Assembly (NCBI GenBank): GCA_937901105.1
Contig: CALCHD010000226.1
Coordinates: 1 to 5,401 of the forward strand
DNA: 5,401 nucleotides
Source: an uncultured Bacteroidales bacterium
Lineage (GTDB): Bacteria > Bacteroidota > Bacteroidia > Bacteroidales > UBA932
Reading direction: 5' to 3'
Below the pieces are notes generated by a model that did not search any database, was not told the origin of the DNA, and saw only the letters and a program-made list of their open reading frames with translations. Below are positions 1 through 5,401 of the stretch, one piece after another. Position numbers and translations under genes: made by a program. Every line of letters begins with the position of its first letter. Positions within the stretch are counted from its first letter, which is position 1.

Positions 1-53
1 ACCCCTATTGCAAGAATGAAAATCTTGAGTCCTAACCGTTAGACGAACCGACC
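1..53 (-). tRNA. tRNA-Glu (anticodon UUC), 3' end cut by window edge
   Basis: Read on the minus strand, this is the 5' two thirds of a glutamate tRNA. The acceptor 5' strand GGTCGGT starts at 53, followed by T8 and C9. The D stem is GTC/GAC around loop TAACGGTTAG. The anticodon stem CAAGA/TCTTG is perfect and encloses loop TTTTCAT, giving anticodon TTC. A short variable region (CAAT) and the first T-stem strand AGGGG follow. The window stops at the first T of the T loop, so the second T-stem strand, acceptor 3' strand and any CCA lie outside. The tRNA decodes GAA/GAG. It has its own promoter just upstream and lies after the DUF4837 gene on the same strand. Identity is secure from the anticodon and the tRNA-Glu-like D arm; acceptor pairing cannot be checked here. 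Confidence 0.93.
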
Positions 54-70
54 TTCGCACTTTGGGACTG

Positions 71-101
71 CAAATGTATAAAATATTTTTATACCTGCAA
101 A
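71..101 (-). promoter_or_regulatory. Bacteroidetes-type promoter for tRNA-Glu
   Basis: On the minus strand a -33 TTTG (101 to 98) and a -7 TACATTTG (78 to 71, matching TAnnTTTG) are separated by exactly 19 bp, within the 19-21 bp usual for the primary sigma factor of Bacteroides. Transcription would start near 64-67, about 10 nt before the tRNA 5' end at 53. That short leader would be removed by RNase P. The -33 element lies directly behind the stop codon of the DUF4837 gene (103-105). The motif and spacing are seen directly; promoter activity is inferred. Confidence 0.72.
76..94. repeat. AT-rich perfect palindrome in the tRNA promoter spacer
   Basis: Eight-base arms GTATAAAA and TTTTATAC flank a 3-base centre (TAT on the plus strand). 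The element fills most of the -33/-7 spacer and overlaps the -7 box by three bases. It could be a protein-binding operator, a curved spacer that aids promoter opening, or a weak hairpin at the end of the upstream operon mRNA. It has no GC-rich stem and no clean downstream U run, so I do not call it an intrinsic terminator. Confidence 0.5.
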
Positions 102-102
102 A

Positions 103-1101
103 TTATTTTCCAAAGTCCTCTTTCCAATCAAAAGAATACAGGATTGATTCAACCTGTCTTATGTAGTCTCTCTTGTCATATCTTGGCGCGTATACAAAGC
201 CTTCAACAACAATGATTTCTCCCGGATTGTTCTTGTCATGGAAGGCGTGGATTACAAACGGGCCGCCCATAAAGTCATTCTTCACTTCCCACAATCCTCT
301 CATTTCTACAAAGTTGCGCCCCTGGTACTTCATTACGGACAATCCTGGGGTAACCTCGCTGCTTATTGTCATGTAGCTGTTGTCAACCATTCCTGGCACA
401 TTTTCCTGCATCATGCTGCTGGTTGCCTCCATCAGGCTCTCAAGCTGCACAGAACTTTCATCCTTGTACGGAATCCTATAGATAAAAATTCCAAGGTTTG
501 TGTATGTTGTCTCGTATGAAATCCATACAAAGTTATCTGTCTGTTTCTTTAGGGAGTATCCTTTAGGGAAGTATGGAGAACCGCCAAATCTCTCCGCTAC
601 AAATTGCCTCAAGGCAATATCCTCGTATTTCTTGGAGTTTCTCAAGATCCTGTTCCTTTCTGCCTGGTTGATGATGTTGAACATCTGCTCGGCATTCTCT
701 GCAATCACTTTAGCAGCCTCCTCCTTGGTAGGGGCTGTAAGCATGATTACGGTTTGTGGAGCAGCCCATACATCCTCTACAGCTGTAAACTTGCTCTCCA
801 GGTTCTCGTCAACCTTAAGGATGATGATGTTCCTGTGGTACTCAAACAGTGAGGTGAAGCTCTTGTGAGGGATGTTTATAAGTGTGTATGAAGGCTCCGA
901 CTGCGGCAGGTAAGGATACTGTGCCGCAAGTATTGAGCGGAGCTCGTTGCCGGGCTCGCTTTCCCATTCAGCCTTGTTGGCTACAATTATAATCTCGCCG
1001 GCCTTGCCGCCCACATTCTGTTTTACAAGTGTTCCGTCGTCTTTACAGCTCATTGCAAGGAATGCAGCAACTGCAAGGATCATGAATTTTAAAGCTCTCA
1101 T
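103..1101 (-). CDS. DUF4837 family lipoprotein
   Basis: A 332-residue protein that I recognise as DUF4837, a Bacteroidetes family of unknown function. The N-terminus is a lipoprotein signal: basic MRALK, a hydrophobic core (about 6-16) and lipobox LAMSC with the lipidated cysteine at 19. After it comes KDDG, which resembles the acidic export signal that sends Bacteroidetes lipoproteins to the cell surface; surface display is inferred. Features I associate with the family include HRNIIIL (89-95), VWAAPQTV (111-118), FVWISYET (191-198), GIFIYRIPY (204-212) and a C-terminal block with MRGLWEV (267-273), MGGPFVIH (278-285) and EGFVYAPR (300-307). No catalytic motif is evident. The start lies 13 bp after the rseP stop with only a weak AGG upstream, and it gives an intact signal peptide. 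It is probably the last gene of the M23-dxr-rseP operon. Length fits the family and the frame is unbroken. The family call rests on recall of the sequence pattern. Confidence 0.88.
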   Translation of the reverse strand: MRALKFMILAVAAFLAMSCKDDGTLVKQNVGGKAGEIIIVANKAEWESEPGNELRSILAAQYPYLPQSEPSYTLINIPHKSFTSLFEYHRNIIILKVDENLESKFTAVEDVWAAPQTVIMLTAPTKEEAAKVIAENAEQMFNIINQAERNRILRNSKKYEDIALRQFVAERFGGSPYFPKGYSLKKQTDNFVWISYETTYTNLGIFIYRIPYKDESSVQLESLMEATSSMMQENVPGMVDNSYMTISSEVTPGLSVMKYQGRNFVEMRGLWEVKNDFMGGPFVIHAFHDKNNPGEIIVVEGFVYAPRYDKRDYIRQVESILYSFDWKEDFGK

Positions 1102-1114
1102 ATATTATTGCCTG

Positions 1115-2440
1115 TTAGTTGAACAATCTGAAAATGTCGTTTCCAAAAGCAAGTACCATAAGGCCCAAAAGAAGCACCATGCCAACCATCTGGGCGTACT
1201 CAAGGAACTTGTCGCTAGGTTTCCTTCCTGTAATCATCTCAAACAGTGTAAACACAAGATGACCTCCGTCAAGTGCCGGAATAGGGAGTATGTTGAGTAC
1301 TGCCAGCATCACAGAGAGGAATGCTGTAATATTCCAAAAACTGTGCCAGTCCCAAGATGAAGGGAATATCTTGCCTATGCTTATGAAGCTTCCTACAGAT
1401 TTGTAAGCCTCTGTCTTTGGAGAGAATATGAGCTTGAGCTCCTTAAAGTAGTTGCCTACTGTAGTGATGGCCTTGTTTATGCCGGCAGGTACAGCGGCAA
1501 GGAGTGAGTACTCTTTCTGTGTAATTGTATAGAAGCTGCTCAAGTCTGCATTTACTGTAACCTGAATTCTTCCAAGGGTGTCGGTGGCAAGAGGTATAAG
1601 GACAATCTCTTCTCCCCTTGCAACAGTTGCTACAATGGAGTCGCCTTTCATTGTGGCAAGCTTCTCCTGTACCTCAAAGAACATGTCGCAGTCCTCGCCG
1701 TTTATTGCAAGCACCCTGTCTTTTGGAGCAAGACCGCTTGAGGCATTGATTGAACTGTCGGGAATCTCATTCACCTCAAACGGGAAGCCGAAGCTGAACA
1801 TTCCGGGGGTGTTGAGTATTGTGGCAATGTATACAGGGTCAATTGATACGGTAACGGTGTCGCCGTCTCTCAATACTTTTGCCTCTTTTGCCTGGGTGCG
1901 GATAAGGTCAACCTGAAGTTCGTTGAACTTCTCTGTTACTGTACCGTCAAATGAGATGATGCGGTCTCCGTTGCGGAATCCTATCTCTCTGGCCAGCTCG
2001 CTGGCATATATTCCGGTGGTTACGTCCGAGGTCTTTATGTACTGCTCGCCCCATGCATACATTACACCGGTATATATTACAATGGCAAGGATAAAGTTGA
2101 ACAGCACTCCGCCAAAGATTACAAAGAACCTCTGCCATGCCGGCTTGCTCCTGTACTCCCAAGGCTGCGGCTCCTGTGCCATGGCCTCCTTGTCCATCGA
2201 CTCGTCAATCATTCCGGAGATCTTGCAGTATCCTCCAAGGGGAAGCCAGCCGATTCCGTACTCGGTGTCGCTGTTTTTTGGCTTGTATTTGAATATGCTG
2301 AACCATGGGTCAAAGAAAAGGTAGAACTTTTCAACCCTTATCTTGAATATCCTTGCAAAGATGAAGTGTCCGAATTCATGCACAAGGACAAGTATGCTGA
2401 GTGCAAGCACCAGCTGAAGAATTTTTATAAGAACTTCCAT
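1115..2440 (-). CDS. rseP: RseP-type site-2 zinc metalloprotease (M50)
   Basis: A 441-residue polytopic inner-membrane protease, close to the roughly 450 residues of E. coli RseP. It cleaves substrates within the membrane, typically anti-sigma factors after a first cut and leftover signal peptides. TM1 (about 5-28) carries zinc motif HEFGH (H21, E22, H25). A membrane-reentrant region follows with GWLPLGGYCKISG (64-76) and substrate-binding-type sequence FGGVLFN (109-115) leading into TM2. Two PDZ domains follow: about 140-215 with GDRIISFDG, and 216-300 with KDRVLAINGE. Near the C-terminus is NILPIPALDGG (383-393), with third zinc ligand D391 in the LDG motif, then a final TM segment (about 417-433). 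All catalytic residues are present. The gene starts 19 bp after dxr, with GGAG (2455-2458) a rather distant possible Shine-Dalgarno. The dxr-rseP order is shared with proteobacteria, but uppS and cdsA are not between them here. The natural substrate cannot be inferred from the window. Confidence 0.97.
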   Translation of the reverse strand: MEVLIKILQLVLALSILVLVHEFGHFIFARIFKIRVEKFYLFFDPWFSIFKYKPKNSDTEYGIGWLPLGGYCKISGMIDESMDKEAMAQEPQPWEYRSKPAWQRFFVIFGGVLFNFILAIVIYTGVMYAWGEQYIKTSDVTTGIYASELAREIGFRNGDRIISFDGTVTEKFNELQVDLIRTQAKEAKVLRDGDTVTVSIDPVYIATILNTPGMFSFGFPFEVNEIPDSSINASSGLAPKDRVLAINGEDCDMFFEVQEKLATMKGDSIVATVARGEEIVLIPLATDTLGRIQVTVNADLSSFYTITQKEYSLLAAVPAGINKAITTVGNYFKELKLIFSPKTEAYKSVGSFISIGKIFPSSWDWHSFWNITAFLSVMLAVLNILPIPALDGGHLVFTLFEMITGRKPSDKFLEYAQMVGMVLLLGLMVLAFGNDIFRLFN

Positions 2441-2459
2441 TTTTTAATCTGAATCTCCG

Positions 2460-3614
2460 TTAAATTAAATTCAAGGCTATCTCTTTTGCCTGGTTGTGTG
2501 ACTCATAGATGTCATCAATGTCCGGCAGGGGCACAAAGGTAGCTTTTTCCATTGTCTTTTCAATAATCTGCGGGATGCGGTGGAAAAGAATCTTGTCCTT
2601 AAGGAACGCGTCCACTGCAATTTCATTTGCCCCGTTCATGATGCAGGCCATGTTTCCCTTCATCCTGTGGGCTGCGTATGCAAGCTCTATTGCCGGGAAG
2701 CGGTTACTGTCGGGAGCATAGAAATCCAGGTGGGCCAGTTCCGGGAAGCTGATTCTTCTGGTATCGAGTGAAACCCTTTGGGGGTATGACAATGCATACT
2801 GGATAGGAACCCTCATGTCGGGTGCCCCAAGCTGTGCCTTCAGGCAGCCGTCTGTAAACTGTACCATTGAATGCACGATTGACTGCGGATGAACTACAAT
2901 CTCAATGTCATCCGGACTTACGTTGAACAGCCATGAGGCCTCAATCATCTCAAGACCCTTGTTCATCATGCTGGCAGAGTCTATGGTAACCTTGGCACCC
3001 ATGTCCCAGTTAGGGTGGTTGAGGGCCTGAACCCTTGTTGCCTTTGCTATGTCCTCAATGCTCCAGGTGCGGAAAGGGCCGCCGGAAGCGGTAAGGATAA
3101 GCTTCTCAATTTGGGTGTATTCTCCCTGCAGGCACTGGAAAATTGCAGAGTGCTCTGAATCTACCGGTATGATAGGGGTGTTGTATTCCCGTGCCAGGCG
3201 TGTTACAATGCTTCCTGCGGCTACAAGGGTCTCCTTGTTTGCAAGTGCAATGGCCTTGCCTCCCCTTATGGCGTTAAGTGTAGGCTCAAGTCCGCTGAAT
3301 CCAACCATAGAGGCCAGTACCATGTCTATAGTGCTGCTCTGTACCAGATCGTTCACGGATTTCATCCCTGCAAACACCTTTGTATCTGTTGATGCAAGGG
3401 CATCGTTCACCTTTGCGTAATGCTCTTCATTGCAGATTACAACATGGTTGGGCCTGAACTTGAGGGCCTGCTCAATAAGGAGGTCCGCATTGTTGTTTGC
3501 TGTAAGAAGCTCTACTTCAAAAAGGTCTGTATGCTGTGAAATTACATCCAGGGCTTGTGTTCCTATGGATCCTGTAGATCCCAAAATGGCAATTCGTCTC
3601 TTTTCCATTGTCAT
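2460..3614 (-). CDS. dxr: 1-deoxy-D-xylulose-5-phosphate reductoisomerase
   Basis: Dxr (IspC) converts 1-deoxy-D-xylulose 5-phosphate to 2-C-methyl-D-erythritol 4-phosphate with NADPH and a divalent metal. This is the committed step of the MEP isoprenoid pathway and the target of fosmidomycin. The 384-residue cytosolic protein has the NADPH loop GSTGSIG (12-18), the ANKETLVAAG block (125-134), metal ligands D152 and E154 in PVDSEHS with E222 in NKGLEMIEA, and substrate-loop residues S177 (TASGGPFR) and H200 (HPNWDMG). VHPQSIVHSMV (241-251) is also characteristic. The key residues match E. coli D150, E152, E231, S186 and H209. The first ATG (3614) is only 6 bp from the upstream stop. A second ATG at 3608 (M3) would begin MEKRRIAILGSTG and fits the usual family N-terminus equally well or better, so the true start is open by two codons. 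Translation is probably coupled to the M23 gene, since no clear ribosome binding site is visible. Confidence 0.97.
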   Translation of the reverse strand: MTMEKRRIAILGSTGSIGTQALDVISQHTDLFEVELLTANNNADLLIEQALKFRPNHVVICNEEHYAKVNDALASTDTKVFAGMKSVNDLVQSSTIDMVLASMVGFSGLEPTLNAIRGGKAIALANKETLVAAGSIVTRLAREYNTPIIPVDSEHSAIFQCLQGEYTQIEKLILTASGGPFRTWSIEDIAKATRVQALNHPNWDMGAKVTIDSASMMNKGLEMIEASWLFNVSPDDIEIVVHPQSIVHSMVQFTDGCLKAQLGAPDMRVPIQYALSYPQRVSLDTRRISFPELAHLDFYAPDSNRFPAIELAYAAHRMKGNMACIMNGANEIAVDAFLKDKILFHRIPQIIEKTMEKATFVPLPDIDDIYESHNQAKEIALNLI

Positions 3615-3620
3615 TTTACG

Positions 3621-4454
3621 TTAAAATTTGATGTATTGTGCCGGATCTATTGCCTCTCCCTTATGCCATAGCTCAAAGTGAAGATGAGGGGCTGTGCTCA
3701 ACAGTCCGGTGCTGCCCACAAGGGCAATAGGGGTTCCTGCCTTCACCTTGTCCCTAGTTTTCATCAGGAGCTTTGAGTTGTGCTTGTATACAGACACCAG
3801 GTTGTTGTCGTGCTGGAGCTGTATTACATAGCCGGCGTTGTCATCCCATCCGGCATAGATTACCGTGCCGTCAAGAATTGCAGAAACTGTAGAGTTCTCT
3901 GGGGCGGCGATATCCATATATGGGTGGTCTATACCCAAGTTGTATTCTTCTGTAACCACACCTTTCAGAGGAGGGAAGAAATGAAGTCCCTCAATCTGTT
4001 CAATCTTGTGTGATCTGGCAGAGAGGTTGAACTGCTCCTCCTTGAGCACTGTTGCCCTGAGCAGCGAGTCATCCTTTGCATATGCCTCATCATACTCCTC
4101 CAATGCCACATTGCTTCCCGACAGATTAAGAAGGCTGTCCAGGGCAAGAGGCTCCTCTCCTGTGGTTATCCTCTGTATGTTGGCCAGCTGCAGCCTCCAG
4201 ATATTTATCTCATTCTGCAGCGAGTCAATCTTTATGGCATTCTGGATAAGGTCCTGCCTGCTCTGGGCAGAAGGGTATCCGGGGATAAGCTCCCTCAAGG
4301 AGGTGAATGATATAAGCAGCGTAACCGATGCTATAAGGAGCATTACGGCAACAACCAGAGTGACTACGGAGAGGACTCCATATGCCCTGAATGCAAAAAT
4401 CTCCTCGTGTGTTGTATCATTGAAGATGGAGAATCTGTATTTTTTTTTAGCCAT
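3621..4454 (-). CDS. Membrane-anchored M23 (LytM-type) peptidoglycan endopeptidase
   Basis: A 277-residue zinc endopeptidase of the M23/LytM family, which cuts peptide bridges in peptidoglycan. Residues 1-25 are basic and probably cytoplasmic (MAKKKYR at the start). One TM helix (about 26-50) anchors it, so the rest faces the periplasm. A predicted helical stretch (about 62-98) resembles the short coiled-coil linkers of membrane LytM proteins. The peptidase domain occupies about 160-277. Zinc ligands are intact: H177 and D181 in HPYMD, and H259 in HLH; H225 (VYKHNS) and H257 are the catalytic histidines. The usual glycine in HxGxD is replaced by tyrosine, a conservative departure outside the ligands. 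With all ligands present it should be active rather than an EnvC-like degenerate activator. It is the first gene of the minus-strand block, with AGGG (4459-4462) four bases before the start. Codons 3-5 form a run of nine A. A specific gene name such as mepM cannot be justified. Confidence 0.93.
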   Translation of the reverse strand: MAKKKYRFSIFNDTTHEEIFAFRAYGVLSVVTLVVAVMLLIASVTLLISFTSLRELIPGYPSAQSRQDLIQNAIKIDSLQNEINIWRLQLANIQRITTGEEPLALDSLLNLSGSNVALEEYDEAYAKDDSLLRATVLKEEQFNLSARSHKIEQIEGLHFFPPLKGVVTEEYNLGIDHPYMDIAAPENSTVSAILDGTVIYAGWDDNAGYVIQLQHDNNLVSVYKHNSKLLMKTRDKVKAGTPIALVGSTGLLSTAPHLHFELWHKGEAIDPAQYIKF

Positions 4455-4479
4455 ATTTCCCTATAATAATTTAACTTTG
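4449..4479 (+). promoter_or_regulatory. Putative Bacteroidetes-type promoter for ruvX-def
   Basis: TAACTTTG at 4472-4479 matches the -7 consensus TAnnTTTG. The best upstream partner is TTAG at 4447-4450 (one mismatch to TTTG, 21-bp spacer), lying just inside the first codons of the divergent M23 gene. Transcription would start roughly 4-8 nt after 4479, which puts it on or within a few bases of the ruvX ATG at 4484. The -7 motif is clear; the -33 is imperfect. The 29-bp divergent gap leaves little room for any other promoter. Confidence 0.5.
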
Positions 4480-4483
4480 CAGT

Positions 4484-4900
4484 ATGGATAGAATTATTGG
4501 AATTGACTATGGCAGAAAAAGGGTGGGTGTTGCTGTAAGCGACCCTCTTGGCATTTTTGCCTCTGCGCTTGATACAATTCCTTCTGCAAAGATAATTGAA
4601 TATCTCAAAAATTATACCCAAAACAACAATGTGGTGCGATTTGTGGTAGGCTACCCCATGAACCTCAACGGCAAGCCCTCTGAATGTGCCCAATATGTGG
4701 ATGCGTTCCTCAAGAACCTGAAGAAGCAGTTTCCGCAGATACCTGTTGTTCTGGAAGATGAGAGGTTTACATCACAGTTGGCAATGAAGGCCATGATTGC
4801 AGGGGGGATGAAGAAACAGGACCGCCGCGAGAAGGAGAATGTAGACAAGATAAGCGCTGCAATAATTCTGCAGTCATATATGGATAACCCGCACGATTAA
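4484..4900 (+). CDS. ruvX: YqgF/RuvX-family nuclease (Holliday junction resolvase-like, pre-16S rRNA processing)
   Basis: A 138-residue protein of the usual RuvX/YqgF length with an RNase H-like fold. The family is essential or near-essential in many bacteria; it is annotated as a putative Holliday junction resolvase, and the E. coli member has been linked to maturation of the 16S rRNA 5' end. The N-terminal GIDYGRKRVGVAVSD (6-20) holds catalytic D8. VVGYPMNLNGK (54-64) is the middle family motif. DERFTS (92-97) supplies the second acidic site (E93), and KENVDKISAAIILQSY (117-132) carries the third, D121. All three acidic residues are present. The start is fixed by the family's short N-terminus before IDYG; no in-frame alternative lies upstream. 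No Shine-Dalgarno is visible. The gene diverges from the M23 gene and is followed 11 bp later by def, so the two probably form an operon. Confidence 0.96.
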   Translation: MDRIIGIDYGRKRVGVAVSDPLGIFASALDTIPSAKIIEYLKNYTQNNNVVRFVVGYPMNLNGKPSECAQYVDAFLKNLKKQFPQIPVVLEDERFTSQLAMKAMIAGGMKKQDRREKENVDKISAAIILQSYMDNPHD

Positions 4901-4911
4901 AGATTGAAATT

Positions 4912-5401
4912 ATGATATTACCTATTCATGTTTATGGCTCTGATGTATTGAGGGCCAATTCACAGGAGATTGATTTTGCAACCTATGAGGGGTTGCAGGA
5001 GCTTATTGCAAACATGCAGGAGACTATGGAGAGGGCAGACGGTGTAGGTATTGCCGCTCCACAGGTTGGTCTTGCAATCAGGCTGCTTATTGTAGACGGC
5101 GCTCCATTTGGAGAGGATGATCCTGATTTGGCAGCTTTCCGCAGGGTAATGATCAACCCTGTACTTCTTGAGGAGAGTGAGGAGACTGCAGACTATTCTG
5201 AAGGCTGCTTGAGTGTTCCAGATATTCATGCAGACATCACCCGTCCAGCAAAGATAAAAGTGAAATACCTCAATGAGAAGGGAGAGGAGACTGTTGAGGA
5301 GTTTGACGGCTTCAAATGCCGTATGGTACAGCATGAGATGGACCACCTGGACGGCAAGATGTTCGTAGACCGTGCTACCCCAATCCGCAAGAAGATGATA
5401 T
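4912..5401 (+). CDS. def: Peptide deformylase, 3' end cut by window edge
   Basis: The visible 163 codons encode an iron/zinc deformylase that removes the formyl group from the initiator methionine of nascent proteins at the ribosome. All three family motifs are intact: GVGIAAPQ (44-51), EGCLS (97-101) with metal ligand C99, and HEMDH (141-145) with ligands H141 and H145 and catalytic E142. The start MILPIHVYG matches the N-terminus usual in Bacteroidales deformylases (MILPIYVYG type), which supports the ATG at 4912. From the typical family length of about 185 residues, roughly 20 residues are missing beyond the right edge. A stretch around 62-79 (DGAPFGEDDPDLAAFR) is the acidic insertion I associate with Bacteroidetes members. 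It begins 11 bp after ruvX without a clear ribosome binding site, so it is probably expressed from the ruvX promoter. Confidence 0.96.
   Translation, partial: MILPIHVYGSDVLRANSQEIDFATYEGLQELIANMQETMERADGVGIAAPQVGLAIRLLIVDGAPFGEDDPDLAAFRRVMINPVLLEESEETADYSEGCLSVPDIHADITRPAKIKVKYLNEKGEETVEEFDGFKCRMVQHEMDHLDGKMFVDRATPIRKKMI

Noticed and set aside
76..94. Intrinsic terminator for the minus-strand operon
   Set aside because: The stem is nearly all A-T with no GC-rich arm and no following U run, and it lies within the tRNA promoter.
528..535. TAACTTTG on the minus strand inside the DUF4837 gene
   Set aside because: No -33 partner at the right distance and no gene start nearby; a chance match.
947..1360. 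Plus-strand open frame of 137 codons across the rseP-DUF4837 junction
   Set aside because: It lies antisense to two well-supported genes and its translation is Cys/His-rich and low in recognisable domains, as expected for a shadow frame.
4587..4594. TATCTTTG on the minus strand as the promoter of the M23 operon
   Set aside because: The -7 match is perfect but no TTTG lies 19-21 bp upstream (the nearest give spacers of 11 and 24). It would sit inside ruvX with a leader of about 130 nt. The operon promoter remains unidentified.
4364..4693. Minus-strand open frame spanning the divergent M23-ruvX region
   Set aside because: It overlaps the M23 5' end in another frame and is antisense to ruvX; both real genes have clear motifs.
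4960..5346. Open frame of 128 codons on the minus strand
   Set aside because: It is antisense to def, whose three catalytic motifs are all present on the plus strand; the minus translation shows no family resemblance.
1..5401. CRISPR array, insertion sequence, attachment site or other mobile element
   Set aside because: No spaced direct repeats, terminal inverted repeats, transposase or integrase sequence were seen. Although attachment sites often lie at tRNA genes, the tRNA 3' end is outside the window.
103..5401. Frameshifts or broken genes
   Set aside because: All six coding regions read through with intact motifs and expected lengths; the only truncations are at the window edges.

Overview
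The window looks like chromosomal core-genome DNA from a member of the Bacteroidetes (Bacteroidota), most likely the order Bacteroidales. Four things point there. One gene belongs to DUF4837, a family I know only from this phylum. The peptide deformylase and RuvX sequences are of the Bacteroidales type. Ribosome binding sites are weak or absent. The clearest promoters match the Bacteroidetes form (-33 TTTG, -7 TAnnTTTG) rather than E. coli sigma-70. Base composition is near balanced, slightly AT-rich. I see no mobile element, CRISPR array or sign of recent transfer.

Layout: a compact four-gene minus-strand block fills 103-4454. In transcription order it holds a membrane-anchored M23 peptidoglycan endopeptidase, dxr/ispC (isoprenoid precursor synthesis), rseP (site-2 intramembrane protease) and a DUF4837 lipoprotein. 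The gaps are 6, 19 and 13 bp, so this is probably one operon. Beyond it on the same strand is the 5' two thirds of a tRNA-Glu(UUC), cut by the window edge at position 1, with its own Bacteroidetes-type promoter at 71-101. Facing away from the block on the plus strand are ruvX (4484-4900) and def (from 4912, cut at the right edge), 11 bp apart and probably cotranscribed. A 29-bp divergent intergenic region separates the two units. No gene-free stretch exceeds about 50 bp.

The minus-strand block has an envelope theme: cell-wall cleavage, the MEP pathway that feeds undecaprenyl phosphate and quinones, regulated intramembrane proteolysis, and a lipoprotein with a possible surface-export signal. 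The plus-strand pair is nucleic-acid and protein housekeeping: a YqgF-fold nuclease and N-terminal deformylation. I did not find a new defence or mobile system. The points most worth checking are the uncharacterised DUF4837 lipoprotein next to rseP, a possible leaderless ruvX transcript whose promoter reaches into the opposing gene, and the palindrome in the tRNA promoter spacer.
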